Positions 41,984 through 50,919 of a stretch of 64,000 bases of DNA are shown in pieces. Below the pieces are notes generated by a model, which did no database searches, had not been told where the DNA came from, and worked only from the letters and a program-made list of their open reading frames with translations. Numbering within the stretch: position 1 is the stretch's first letter; each line of letters begins with the position of its first letter. Source of the DNA: JADLCX01 sp964630785 (GTDB lineage Bacteria; Planctomycetota; Phycisphaerae; Phycisphaerales; UBA1924); contig CAZVZG010000005.1 of the NCBI GenBank assembly GCA_964630785.1, positions 1-64,000 on the forward strand. The letters run 5' to 3'. The translations under genes were made by a program, and so were the position numbers.

Positions 41984-42112
41984 AAGGGTTCGCGGCACGC
42001 CAACAAGAAGGAGCTCCGCACGCAGCATGTGGGTGAACTTCACTTGACAGCGACGTTCGCCGACGGGCGCGAGGTTGAGATCGATCATCTCGCGGGCATG
42101 GGCGAGTTGTAG
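41984..42112 (+). pseudogene. Short coding remnant between hairpins and mnmA
   Basis: After a stop at 41981 the frame reads 'NKKELRTQHVGELHLTATFA' and 'DGREVEIDHLAGMGEL' to a TAG at 42110-42112. The acidic-basic alternation and strand-like pattern look protein-coding, but there is no start codon before it. It may be the end of a lost gene. The rest of 41835-42125 holds only the hairpins. Confidence 0.3.
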
Positions 42113-42125
42113 CTTCCCCGGGGCA

Positions 42126-43349
42126 TCACCGCGATTCGCAGGTTTCGTGCGGCCCAACTCGCTCGATCCACCCCCCACCCAGCACCACGTCCCCGTCATA
42201 CAGCACAACCGCCTGCCCCGCCGCCACCGCCGTCTGCGGCCGGTCAAACTCCACCTCGAATCGGCCGGTGCGACCCGAGGGTGAACCGGAGGCAGTGTCG
42301 CGGCGCGTCGGGCGGGTGCGAGCCCGCCCCGGCGCCGCCGGCGTGTTGTAGCGATACTTCACCAGGACGGGCCGCCAATAAGCAAACTCGGCTTCATCCA
42401 CCAGCCAGTTGGCCTCGCCCGCGACACACCCGCTCGCCAAGAGCCGCTCGCGCGGGCCGACGACGACGGTGTTTGTGGAGGCGTCCTTGCTCAGCACAAA
42501 GAGCGGAACGTCGGCCGTCGCGCTGCCCAACCCCAACCCCTTGCGCTGGCCCACGGTGAAGCGGTGCTGTCCACCGTGCTCGCCGAGGCGACGCCCAGAC
42601 TCGTCCACAATCTCGCCGCGCTGCGCGGCCGCGGGACGTCGGCGCTCGACCAACCCGGCGTAGTCGTTGTCGGGCACAAAGCAGATCTCCTGTGAGTCGG
42701 GCTTGTCGAACGTCGGCAGGCCGTACTTCTGCGCGAGCTCCCGCACCGCGGGCTTCTCCATCTCGCCGATGGGCAGGAGCATGTGCGGCAGGTGCTCACG
42801 CGGCACGCCGAAGAGCACGTAGCTCTGGTCCTTGGCGTGATCGACGCCGCGAAGCAGACGGTGCTCGACTAGAGAGGATGGCATCGAGGAACAGACCCGG
42901 GCGTAGTGCCCGCTTGCGACGAAATCCGCCCCGATCTGGCTGGCGTACTCCCGCAATTTGCCGAACTTCAGCCAGTCGTTGCAGCGAACACACGGGTTGG
43001 GCGTGCGGCCCGAGGCGTACTCGTCCACGAAGTAGTCGATGATCCGACCGAAGTCCTTCTTGAAGTTCACCACGTAAAAGGGGATGTCCAGCTCAGCCGC
43101 GACCAAGCGGGCGTCGGCGGCGTCGTTGATCGAACAGCAGCCCCGGTGCCCGATCTTGATCCTGGCGGGGTCGCAGGCGATCCCGGCGGAATCGAACGAC
43201 TCCATCGAATCCAGCGACTCCCCGGGGGAGCCGAGCCGCATAAAGCATCCGACGACGTCGTACCCCGCGCGCACCAACAGCGCCGCGGCCACGGACGAAT
43301 CCACGCCGCCCGACATCGCCACCAACACCCTGGGCTTGCCGGAAATCAT
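42126..43349 (-). CDS. mnmA: tRNA-specific 2-thiouridylase
   Basis: 407 residues from the ATG at 43349. It thiolates U34 of tRNA for Lys, Glu and Gln. The PP-loop is 'SGGVDSS' (13-19). Catalytic Cys120 lies in 'RTPNPCVRCN' and the second Cys223 in 'SQEICFVP'. 'GQHRFTVGQRKGLG' is the conserved central-domain phrase. Between residues 40 and 70 is a longer insert than usual ('GESLDSMESFDSAG') and near 350-375 an Arg/Thr-rich stretch ('PGRARTRPTRRDT') interrupts the C-terminal barrel; both look like lineage-specific loops. It is followed on the same strand by no obvious partner. Confidence 0.93.
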   Translation of the reverse strand: MISGKPRVLVAMSGGVDSSVAAALLVRAGYDVVGCFMRLGSPGESLDSMESFDSAGIACDPARIKIGHRGCCSINDAADARLVAAELDIPFYVVNFKKDFGRIIDYFVDEYASGRTPNPCVRCNDWLKFGKLREYASQIGADFVASGHYARVCSSMPSSLVEHRLLRGVDHAKDQSYVLFGVPREHLPHMLLPIGEMEKPAVRELAQKYGLPTFDKPDSQEICFVPDNDYAGLVERRRPAAAQRGEIVDESGRRLGEHGGQHRFTVGQRKGLGLGSATADVPLFVLSKDASTNTVVVGPRERLLASGCVAGEANWLVDEAEFAYWRPVLVKYRYNTPAAPGRARTRPTRRDTASGSPSGRTGRFEVEFDRPQTAVAAGQAVVLYDGDVVLGGGWIERVGPHETCESR

Positions 43350-43374
43350 GCTCGCAATGGTAGGAACCGGGCGT

Positions 43375-44226
43375 TCAGACCCGTGCCGCCGTCGCGGCCT
43401 CGACCGCCGCGCGGAACATGCGTGCGCCGGGGGTTGGTTTCGAGCCCGATCGCGTAGTCGGGTTCAACCGGGTCCAGAACGGGTGCATGGTCCAGTCGAG
43501 GTAGCGCTCGGGGTGGGGCATCAGGCCGAAGATGCGCCCCGACGTGTCGCAGATGCCCGCGATGTCCGCCGCCGAGCCGTTGGGGTTGTTCGTGTATGTG
43601 AGGGCGATCTGGCCGTGCTCGCGCAACGACGCCAGCACCCGATCGTCCGCGGCCACGAACCGCCCTTCGCCGTGGGCGATGGGTAGGAGCATCACGTCGC
43701 CAACCTCGTCGGGATTCTCGGCCGCCCAATCGACCAATGGTCGTGTCCACAGGCATGGCGATGCGGGGTTGGCGGCCACGCGCACCCACCGATCGATGAA
43801 GCGCCCGCCGCTGTTGTGCGCCAGCGCGACGGACTGCGCGGGAGCGTGGTCCTCGGGCCAGTTGTCGCCCGGGCTCGCCGGACCCGGCAGCAACCCGACC
43901 TGCACCATGACCTGAAACCCGTTGCAGGCCCCGATCATCGGGCACCCGCGCCGGGCGGCGTCTCGCAGCGCCGGGTACAGCCGTTCGCGCAGCTTCACGG
44001 CGAGGATGCGCCCGGACGCAATGTCATCGCCGTAACTGAACCCACCTGGGAAGCCGATCAGGTCGTACCCGTCTATCCGGGCCGGGTCGGCGATCAGGCG
44101 ATCGACGTGGACAAGGTCCGCGTGGGCGCCGGCCATCGCGAAGGCCCGGCACATCTCGGCGTCGCAGTTCGTGCCGGCGGTCCGGATGACCAGAGCACGC
44201 GGGCAGGCAGGATCGGCGGTCGGCAT
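43375..44226 (-). CDS. purQ: Phosphoribosylformylglycinamidine synthase I (glutaminase subunit)
   Basis: 283 residues from the ATG at 44226. It supplies ammonia to PurL in purine synthesis. The class I glutaminase triad is visible: Cys101 in 'MIGACNGFQVMVQ', and His/Glu in 'LMPHPERYLDW'. 'GFPGGFSYGDDIASGRILA' is the family's P-loop-like phrase. The length is nearer the large stand-alone type used with PurS than the domain in the fused enzyme. It lies 25 bp upstream of mnmA on the same strand, so the two are probably co-transcribed. Confidence 0.93.
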   Translation of the reverse strand: MPTADPACPRALVIRTAGTNCDAEMCRAFAMAGAHADLVHVDRLIADPARIDGYDLIGFPGGFSYGDDIASGRILAVKLRERLYPALRDAARRGCPMIGACNGFQVMVQVGLLPGPASPGDNWPEDHAPAQSVALAHNSGGRFIDRWVRVAANPASPCLWTRPLVDWAAENPDEVGDVMLLPIAHGEGRFVAADDRVLASLREHGQIALTYTNNPNGSAADIAGICDTSGRIFGLMPHPERYLDWTMHPFWTRLNPTTRSGSKPTPGARMFRAAVEAATAARV

Positions 44227-44248
44227 ACCCGAATGGTATCGGGGAGGT

Positions 44249-47143
44249 TTACGCCACGCGACGGAACTTGACCATGACGTCGGTCGTGAACGTGGGCAGA
44301 GCGAACGTTGTGGTGCTTTGACCGATCATCCCCGTCAGCGTTCCGATGACAGCGTTGTCTGCGCCGGTCGACCAGAACTCCACGTCGTAGACCGCGCCGG
44401 CCCGGAGGCCCCTGATCCTGAGCGAGGCGCCCGAGACCTGGGCGTCGCCGCGGCTCTCGGCCGCGTCGCGGAGGATGTAGGCCAGGCCCTGGTCCGCGTC
44501 GGCGCTCCCCCACGCGTGCAGAGCGTCGTTGCCGCTGTCCGCCGTGCCGATCTTGCCCGAGAGCGACAGGCCGCGGAAGTTCGCCCAGTCAAAGCCCAGA
44601 CCGGTGTCGTCCACGAAGTTGGCCACCGATTTCTGGACCCGGCGCATACCCAGCGAGAGCGGCAGCGGGAGGTACCCGGTGGTATCCGGCGTGGGGTCAC
44701 TCGGCCAGGTGTCCACCATCGACGTTCGCCCGATGCGCATGCCGCCGCCGGCCAGGCCCGAAGCGAGACTCACCCAGTTGACGGTGCGGAAGATGGCCTC
44801 GTCGTCGGTGAGATTGAACGGGTGCTCCGAACTTGGGTTGCCGATCCCGCGGTCGTTGTAGTACGCGGCGCCGCCCGGCCAGGTGCGAGGCTCAATGTCC
44901 CACTCGCCGTTCTGCACGGGCCGGTTGTCTCGCCGGTTCGTCAGCCAGTAGGCCGCGAGGCCGCCGTAGGAGACGGCGGGGCGGACGCTCTTGTCCGAAT
45001 CCGGGTTGAACACCGGCTCCGCGACCGTCGAGGTGTAGAAGTGTGGGTCGAGAATGTCGAAAGCGTCGCTGTAGTAGAGCACACGCCCGACCGGACCACG
45101 CGGGGCGAGGTTGATCGACGAGCTCATCACCGCGATCTCGGGGGCGTAGGCGTGCAGGTCGGCCGCGACCTGGGCGTGGAAGCGGGAACGCTGCCGGAGC
45201 TCGGTCGTGATGTCGCGGGTGGTGTCGTGGCCGTCCCACTCGTTGAGCAACTCGAACCCGAACACGGTGTACGCGTACGGGCTCTCCCGCACCCAGTCGG
45301 CCAGCACGTGCAGACGCGTCTCCACCATCTGCTCGACTTCCGGGTTCCAATAGAAATCGTTCATGTCGGTCAGCGGGCCGCCGTTCTCGACGGAGAACGG
45401 CGTGAGCTCAAAGTTGTCGCGGTAGTTGAAGTTGTTGAAGGTCTGGAGGAAGATGCGGACGCCCGTGCGCGCGGCCTGCTCCATCATGCCCCAGAGGAAG
45501 TTGCGCATGTCCGGGTTGAACGTGCTCTGCGTGTCACCCGGCTCTCGCCATTCCAGCCAGCGCATGCCGGAGGGCAGTTGCGACCGGCCCGCATCCTCCA
45601 GCTTGGTCCACTCCAACTGCACGCGCAGCGTGTTGATCCCGTACTCCGCGAGCGAGTCGAAGTACCCGGCGGCGTCGCCCTCACGCACGCCGTTGGCATA
45701 GTTCACGAACGCCCCATCCCCCGGCCGGTAGATCAGCCCCGTGTAGAGGCTGCGGACATAGAGATTGCTCACACCGACGGTTCCGCCGATCATGACGAAC
45801 GGCTGCCCGTTCTCGTACATGAGCGTGTTGCCGTTGGGTGAGACCATGACGCGGCCGCCGTCGGAGGTGTCCTCGGCGGTCGAGAGCGTCGTGAACGTGG
45901 CAGATGCGATGTCGCCCAGACGCCCGACCGAGTCCTCCCCGCGAACCGCGAAGTGGTAGGTCGTGGACGGCGTGAGCTCGCCCAGCCGCAGCGTTTCGTG
46001 CAGACTGCGGAGGTGGGCCGTGAACGTGTTGGGAACCACAGTCGCCGCGTCCCAGTCTTCCGTGGTGACGATAGCTGACGAGGAGTATCGGATCTGGTAG
46101 CCCGAGACGTTGCCCTTGCCCGACTGCGAACCGGCGGGCGCCGTGAAATCCAGGCGCACCCCGTACCCGGAAATCGACGACGCGGACAGGTCGGTGATCG
46201 CCATCGGATGGTCCGACGACGATCGCGTGACAAACTGGAGGTACGCGTAGTTGGTCGGGCCCCGCCAGCCCGTGTTGGTCATGTTCTGGCTGCCGAACAC
46301 GCCGTTGAGGTAGTCGTCGGTCTGGAGCTCGCCCTGCCGGACGAGCGGGTCGGGGTCCTGCCCCGAGTACACCGGTGTTCGCGGCCCGCCGTCGTCGTCG
46401 AACATCACCTCGAAGTTCATGCCCATGTACGCGCCGTTAGCCGGGCGCGACCGATAGCCGAACGCGGCCCACGGAAGCAGGATCTCCGCGGTCCAGCCAG
46501 TGTCCACGTCGCTGTTGTCGTTCAGCGTGCCGTTGAGACGGACCCGCCACCGCGTGCCCGCCGTGAGCGTTGCGCCGGGGTTGACCGGCACCCCCGCGCC
46601 CCGCCCGTTGCCCTTGAGGAACTCCCACCGGCCCACAGCGCCGTCGCCGTTGGCGGGCGTGTACATGCCCCCGATATTGAAGGCGAACATACGCCCGCTC
46701 GCCGGAAGCGCGTTGCGGCGTGAGTTGCGTGGATCGAAGAAGAACGCGATGGCGTCGTCGTCCCAGAACTCCCAGCGGTTCCCCGCACCGCCGCCCACGC
46801 CGTCGGCCCAGAGTTTATCGTCGAGCACCTCGACGCCCAGCGCGAGCCCCCGCGACGTGTGCTTCATCATCACCGTGACGCGCGAGTTGGACTCGTACGC
46901 CTGCGTACGGACGACTTGCTGCGCCCCGCCCCATTCCCGCTCGGTCAACACGCCGTTGAAGCGGATGCGTCCGACGTCCAGCGCCGTCCACAGCGGATGG
47001 TTCGGGGTGATCGGATCGGCCGCGAACAGCGCTCGCTGTTCGAGGCTCTCGATCGTCGCGGGCTCGCCGCAGCAACGGGCGAGCGCGGCCGCGCGGCGGG
47101 GCAGTGACCACGTCCGGTTCAATCGCAGGTAGAAACTCGCCAT
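44249..47143 (-). CDS. Secreted multidomain glycoside hydrolase (CBM9-like, FN3, GH5-like)
   Basis: About 964 residues from the ATG at 47143, with GGAGG 10 bp before. The N-terminus has 'IESLEQRALFAAD', a variant of the LEPR-x-L motif common at the start of planctomycete extracellular proteins. Residues ~55-300 are a CBM9-like beta domain ('WTALDVGRIRFNGVLTEREW', 'GWTAEILLPWAAFGYRS'). An FN3 domain follows at ~300-400 ('TYHFAVRGEDSVGR'). Residues ~430-820 are a TIM-barrel hydrolase with the acid/base Glu in 'VFGFELLNEWDG'. The end is beta-rich. It probably cleaves a plant- or algal-type polysaccharide; the second catalytic Glu is not assigned. Confidence 0.8.
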   Translation of the reverse strand: MASFYLRLNRTWSLPRRAAALARCCGEPATIESLEQRALFAADPITPNHPLWTALDVGRIRFNGVLTEREWGGAQQVVRTQAYESNSRVTVMMKHTSRGLALGVEVLDDKLWADGVGGGAGNRWEFWDDDAIAFFFDPRNSRRNALPASGRMFAFNIGGMYTPANGDGAVGRWEFLKGNGRGAGVPVNPGATLTAGTRWRVRLNGTLNDNSDVDTGWTAEILLPWAAFGYRSRPANGAYMGMNFEVMFDDDGGPRTPVYSGQDPDPLVRQGELQTDDYLNGVFGSQNMTNTGWRGPTNYAYLQFVTRSSSDHPMAITDLSASSISGYGVRLDFTAPAGSQSGKGNVSGYQIRYSSSAIVTTEDWDAATVVPNTFTAHLRSLHETLRLGELTPSTTYHFAVRGEDSVGRLGDIASATFTTLSTAEDTSDGGRVMVSPNGNTLMYENGQPFVMIGGTVGVSNLYVRSLYTGLIYRPGDGAFVNYANGVREGDAAGYFDSLAEYGINTLRVQLEWTKLEDAGRSQLPSGMRWLEWREPGDTQSTFNPDMRNFLWGMMEQAARTGVRIFLQTFNNFNYRDNFELTPFSVENGGPLTDMNDFYWNPEVEQMVETRLHVLADWVRESPYAYTVFGFELLNEWDGHDTTRDITTELRQRSRFHAQVAADLHAYAPEIAVMSSSINLAPRGPVGRVLYYSDAFDILDPHFYTSTVAEPVFNPDSDKSVRPAVSYGGLAAYWLTNRRDNRPVQNGEWDIEPRTWPGGAAYYNDRGIGNPSSEHPFNLTDDEAIFRTVNWVSLASGLAGGGMRIGRTSMVDTWPSDPTPDTTGYLPLPLSLGMRRVQKSVANFVDDTGLGFDWANFRGLSLSGKIGTADSGNDALHAWGSADADQGLAYILRDAAESRGDAQVSGASLRIRGLRAGAVYDVEFWSTGADNAVIGTLTGMIGQSTTTFALPTFTTDVMVKFRRVA

Positions 47144-47449
47144 GAACACAGCCCCTCCTGATGGACGGCCGAATCGTCTTCCCCCACCCGCGGGCTAACA
47201 AACCCATGGGGCGGGTGGATTTCCATCGATCGGGGGTGATCCCGGCTCAAGGTTGACCGGGCATAAGCGCCACCGGACCCGCGGCCTGACACAGGTCGAA
47301 CGATCCCGCGCAACGCGCAAGGCGGGCTGACCCGGTCGCCGATAGCGACTGGCGCGATTCTGGCGGCGCGCGTGTTACCGGAACCGACCGGCCCGTGCCG
47401 GCCACAAGCTCAGAACCGTTGCACGCGATCTCGGCCGCGAACACCGGCC
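47144..47449. other. Intergenic stretch, no gene seen
   Basis: 306 bp between the start of the hydrolase gene and the stop of the TolC-type gene, both on the minus strand. It should carry the hydrolase promoter and the terminator of the efflux operon. No clear promoter boxes or T-run hairpin stand out. Confidence 0.4.
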
Positions 47450-48970
47450 TCAGGGAGCGGGCTTGGCATCGGGCGTTGCGGGCGCAGCGGCGTTGGCGGG
47501 TGCGCCGCTCTCCGCGGCCTCCAGCGACGGCCATCCACCGCCCAACGCTTTGTAGAGCCGGACAAGAGCCTGCAGCACGGCCTGATCGCTCGCCACCAAG
47601 GCCTCTTCGCTGATAGCCAGAGCCTGCTGCGAACTCAGCACCCGCTGGAAGTCGGCCAGCCCGGCCCTGTTGAGCGTCGACGCGAGCTCGACGGCGCGCC
47701 GGTTGGCGGTCACGGCCGCGGCCAGCGACTTGCGGCGCTCCTGCTGGCGGGACAGGCTCACGAGCGAGTTCTCGACGTCCTCGAAGGCCAGCAGCACCGA
47801 TTGCTCGTACGCAATGCGCGTCTGGCGCGTGAGGGACTCTTGCACCTTGATGTTCGACCTGATCGCCCCGCCCTGAAACAGCGCCCAGCGCACCGCCGGG
47901 CCGATCGACCAGAACCGGCTGTCGCCGTCGCCCAGCGTCCCGATCTGGGCCGAGGCCAGCCCGAACGAGCCGGTAAGACTGAACTTGGGGAAGAGATCGC
48001 TCGTCGCCACGCCGATGCGGGCGGTCTGGGCCGCGATCTGGCGTTCGGCCCGGCGAATATCCGGCCGACGGCGGACCAGCTCGGACGGCAGGCCGACGGG
48101 AATCTCCGCCGGCGCGGTCGGCAGCGGGGCGGGCGTGCCCAGCTCTTCGAGCAACGATCCCGGCTGGCTCCCCAGCAGAACGCCCAGCCGGTGGATCGCC
48201 GCCCGCGCGCTCTCGTCCAGCGTGGGGAGCACCGAGCGGGTGGCCTCGAGTTGAGCCCTGGCCTGAACAACGTCCAGCTCGCTGGTCAACCCGGCCTGGT
48301 ACCTCGAATCGGTCAGCGAGAGCGTGTCGGTCTGAATCTGGATGTTGCGCTGTGTGACTTCGATGCGCTGTTGGAAGCCGCGCAGGTCGACGTAGTTGCG
48401 GGCCACCTCGCCCGCGAGCGCGACCAGCACGTCGCGCCGACTCTCCTCGAGCGCCTGGATGTCCGCCTCCGCGGCCTCGACCGAACGCGCGATCCCGCCG
48501 AACACGTCGATCTCCCAACTGGCGTCGAGGCCCACGCGGTAGTTGTCGGAGCCCGATGGGTCCTCGCTGAAGAACTCTCCCCCGTTGTTCGTGTTCTCGC
48601 TCGATCGGCTGCGGTCGTACGACGCGCCGGCGTTGACGTTGGGCAGGCCGGCCGAGGCAGCGATCCCGCGCTCGGCGCGGGCCTGGATGATCCGTTCAGA
48701 GGCCAACCGCACGTCGTTGTTCGATGCGATCGCCCGGTCAATGAGCGACACAAGTTCGGCGTCGTTCAGCGACGACCACCACGCATCGTCGATTGCCTTG
48801 CCCGCCCCGATCGCGGACGTCTCCGTCGGAAGGTCCTGGGAACTCCACTTGGCGGGCGCCTCGGTCTCCGGCGGCTTGTAGTCGGGGCCTACTTTGCACG
48901 CCGACAGGGAGACAGTGCCGGCCGCGAGGATGAGCGCGGCCGCACGTGTGGCTGATCGATGGTTCGTCAC
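47450..48970 (-). CDS. Outer-membrane efflux lipoprotein, TolC/NodT family
   Basis: 506 residues from the ATG at 48970. A signal peptide ends in lipobox 'SLSACKVGPDYKPP', the standard start of NodT-type factors, with Cys25 lipidated. The body has two structural repeats: 'IDDAWWSSLNDAELVSLIDR' and 'NVNAGASYDRSRSS' in the first, 'RRRPDIRRAERQIAAQTARI' with 'KFSLTGSFGLASAQ' in the second. It would form the trimeric outer-membrane channel of the efflux system. Its start overlaps the stop of the adaptor gene upstream (ATGA), and it is the last gene of the operon. Confidence 0.9.
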   Translation of the reverse strand: MTNHRSATRAAALILAAGTVSLSACKVGPDYKPPETEAPAKWSSQDLPTETSAIGAGKAIDDAWWSSLNDAELVSLIDRAIASNNDVRLASERIIQARAERGIAASAGLPNVNAGASYDRSRSSENTNNGGEFFSEDPSGSDNYRVGLDASWEIDVFGGIARSVEAAEADIQALEESRRDVLVALAGEVARNYVDLRGFQQRIEVTQRNIQIQTDTLSLTDSRYQAGLTSELDVVQARAQLEATRSVLPTLDESARAAIHRLGVLLGSQPGSLLEELGTPAPLPTAPAEIPVGLPSELVRRRPDIRRAERQIAAQTARIGVATSDLFPKFSLTGSFGLASAQIGTLGDGDSRFWSIGPAVRWALFQGGAIRSNIKVQESLTRQTRIAYEQSVLLAFEDVENSLVSLSRQQERRKSLAAAVTANRRAVELASTLNRAGLADFQRVLSSQQALAISEEALVASDQAVLQALVRLYKALGGGWPSLEAAESGAPANAAAPATPDAKPAP

Positions 48971-50100
48971 TTCTGTGGGTCCTGATTGGAGGCGGCGGGC
49001 GCCCCGAGGGTTGCGGAGGAAGGCGTCGCGGCCGTCGGCTCGACGGGCGGCGCATCAATGAACACGTCCATCTGCTGGCCCACAAACACGGGCAGGGCCT
49101 TGGGATCGAAGGAAAAGATAACCTGCAACACCCGCGTGTCCACTCGCTCGGTGCTGGCGCCGGTCAGAGACCGCTTGGGGATGACGAAGGGCTCGAAACG
49201 GACGAACGTCAGGTCGGTGCGGAGCGACGGGTTGCCGCGGACGAACGCCTTGCCGGCCGCACCCGCGTGCACACGCCACGCGTCGTTCTCGTCGACATCA
49301 ACGCGGACGTGCAGCCGCGATGTATCACCGAGCACGATGAGCGAATCGGCGATGTTCCCGCTCGCCGCCGCGCCCGACGCGGCGTACTCCCCCAGGCGGG
49401 CGTTCAACTTGAGGACCTCGCCGTCGACCGGCGCGTGCACCGTATACCGATCGAGTTCGACCTGCGCCGCATCGACCTGGGCCTGCGCGGCCTCGACGTC
49501 CGCGCGAGCGATATCAACGTCGTACTTCCACGCGCCCGCCCGGAGCCGGACCAGGTCGGCCTGAGACTCCGCCAGACGGGCGCGGGCCGCGACAACTGCG
49601 AACCGGCGTTTGCTCAGGTCCTCGTCGGCGATCGCCCGGCGGTCGGCTTTCTCCCACATCGCGAGCTGGCTCTCCAGGTCGTCAAGGACCGACCGGTCCG
49701 CGTCGGCCCTTGCCTGTGCCGGCGGGATGTCCTCTGGGCGGGGCTCGGCCTGGAGCCGCTCAAGCTTGGCCCTGGACGTCGCCAGCGTGGTCGTCCGCAC
49801 GGCCAGTTCGGCCTTGATGGTCCGATCGTCGATCGTGAACAGCGGATCGCCCACCTTCACCCGCTGGCCCGGCATGACGTACACCTTCGTGATGATCCCC
49901 GGGACCTGCGTGCCGATCGCGATGTTCTCCGTGCTCGCCTCGACCAGCCCGGCCCCCGCGACGTACGACGGGAACGGCGCGGCCGCGGGCTCGACCACGG
50001 GCGGGGCCGACGGCTTGGGCTTGTTGTCGGCCATCACGGTGTACACCGCCAGGCAGACGCCCAGCACGGCCAGCAGCGGGAGCAAGACTTTGGTCAGCAT
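48967..50100 (-). CDS. HlyD/MacA-type periplasmic adaptor
   Basis: 377 residues from the ATG at 50100. One N-terminal helix ('VLLPLLAVLGVCLAVYTVM') anchors it to the inner membrane. The lipoyl-like half-motifs are 'VPGIITKVYVMPGQRVKVGD' near 85 and 'YTVHAPVDGEVLKLNARLGE' near 225, with a long coiled-coil hairpin between them ('RTTTLATSRAKLERLQ', 'AQARADADRSVLDDLESQ'). A beta-barrel and a Pro/Ala-rich end follow. It links the ABC transporter to the TolC-type channel. Confidence 0.88.
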   Translation of the reverse strand: MLTKVLLPLLAVLGVCLAVYTVMADNKPKPSAPPVVEPAAAPFPSYVAGAGLVEASTENIAIGTQVPGIITKVYVMPGQRVKVGDPLFTIDDRTIKAELAVRTTTLATSRAKLERLQAEPRPEDIPPAQARADADRSVLDDLESQLAMWEKADRRAIADEDLSKRRFAVVAARARLAESQADLVRLRAGAWKYDVDIARADVEAAQAQVDAAQVELDRYTVHAPVDGEVLKLNARLGEYAASGAAASGNIADSLIVLGDTSRLHVRVDVDENDAWRVHAGAAGKAFVRGNPSLRTDLTFVRFEPFVIPKRSLTGASTERVDTRVLQVIFSFDPKALPVFVGQQMDVFIDAPPVEPTAATPSSATLGAPAASNQDPQK

Positions 50101-50141
50101 GGCGAACTCTCCGGCTATGCCACACTTGGCGCAGCGCCCGG

Positions 50142-50888
50142 TCAGTGGGCGTGGGCCAGCTCTTCCTTGGACTCGAGCACCTCAACGATGTGGCCGTCGT
50201 CCATCCTGGCGATGCGGTCGGCGAACGAGAAGATCCGGGCGTCGTGGGTCACGATGACCAGGGCCCGACCCTGGTCGAGCGCGACGCCCTCGAGCATCCG
50301 CATGATCGCGTGGCCCGTCTCATGGTCCAGCGCGCTCGTCGGCTCGTCGCAGACGATCAGCCGCGGCTCGTGCACCATCGCTCGGGCGATGGCCACACGC
50401 TGCTGCTGGCCCCCGGAGAGCTCACGCGGCAGCGAATCGACACGGTCGCCGAGGCCGACCCGGTCGAGCATCGCCCGGGAACGTTTGACGGCCTCGCGCT
50501 CGCCCATCCCGTTGATGAGAAGCGGCACGGACACGTTCTGCGCCGCCGTGAGCGACGGCAGCAGGTTGAACTGCTGGAACACGAAACCCACGTTCTGCCC
50601 GCGGAATCGGGTCCGCTCGCGGGTGGCCAGCTTGTCCAGATCGCTCCCGAACACCGTGCAATCGCCCTCGTCGCGGTTGAGGATTCCAGCGATCACGGAA
50701 ATGAGCGTCGTCTTACCACATCCCGAGGGTCCCACGAGCATCATCAGCTCGCCCAGGCGGATGTCCAAATCGACCCCGCGGAGCGCGACCACCTTCGTGC
50801 TCGCGGTGCGGTAGACCTTGACCACACCGCGGCAATGAACCGCAATGGGGTGCGGGTTCGGCGAGGGGATATCGTTCGAGTCGCTCAT
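50142..50888 (-). CDS. ABC transporter ATP-binding protein, MacB/LolD-like
   Basis: 248 residues from the ATG at 50888. Walker A 'VGPSGCGKTTLISV', Q-loop in 'NVGFVFQQFNLLPSL', signature 'LSGGQQQRVAIARAM', Walker B 'RLIVCDEPTSALD' and switch His in 'VIVTHD' are all in place. The sequence belongs to the LolD/MacB group that works with FtsX-like permeases. It lies 31 bp after the permease gene and 41 bp before the adaptor gene, in one operon. Confidence 0.92.
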   Translation of the reverse strand: MSDSNDIPSPNPHPIAVHCRGVVKVYRTASTKVVALRGVDLDIRLGELMMLVGPSGCGKTTLISVIAGILNRDEGDCTVFGSDLDKLATRERTRFRGQNVGFVFQQFNLLPSLTAAQNVSVPLLINGMGEREAVKRSRAMLDRVGLGDRVDSLPRELSGGQQQRVAIARAMVHEPRLIVCDEPTSALDHETGHAIMRMLEGVALDQGRALVIVTHDARIFSFADRIARMDDGHIVEVLESKEELAHAH

Positions 50889-50919
50889 GATCGGGCGGAT
50901 GTTATGTCGAGCCGAGTCA

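Noticed and set aside
41847..42047. A 66-codon + strand ORF
   Set aside because: It overlaps the hairpins and reads as Arg-rich noise; only the other-frame remnant at 41984-42112 looks coding.
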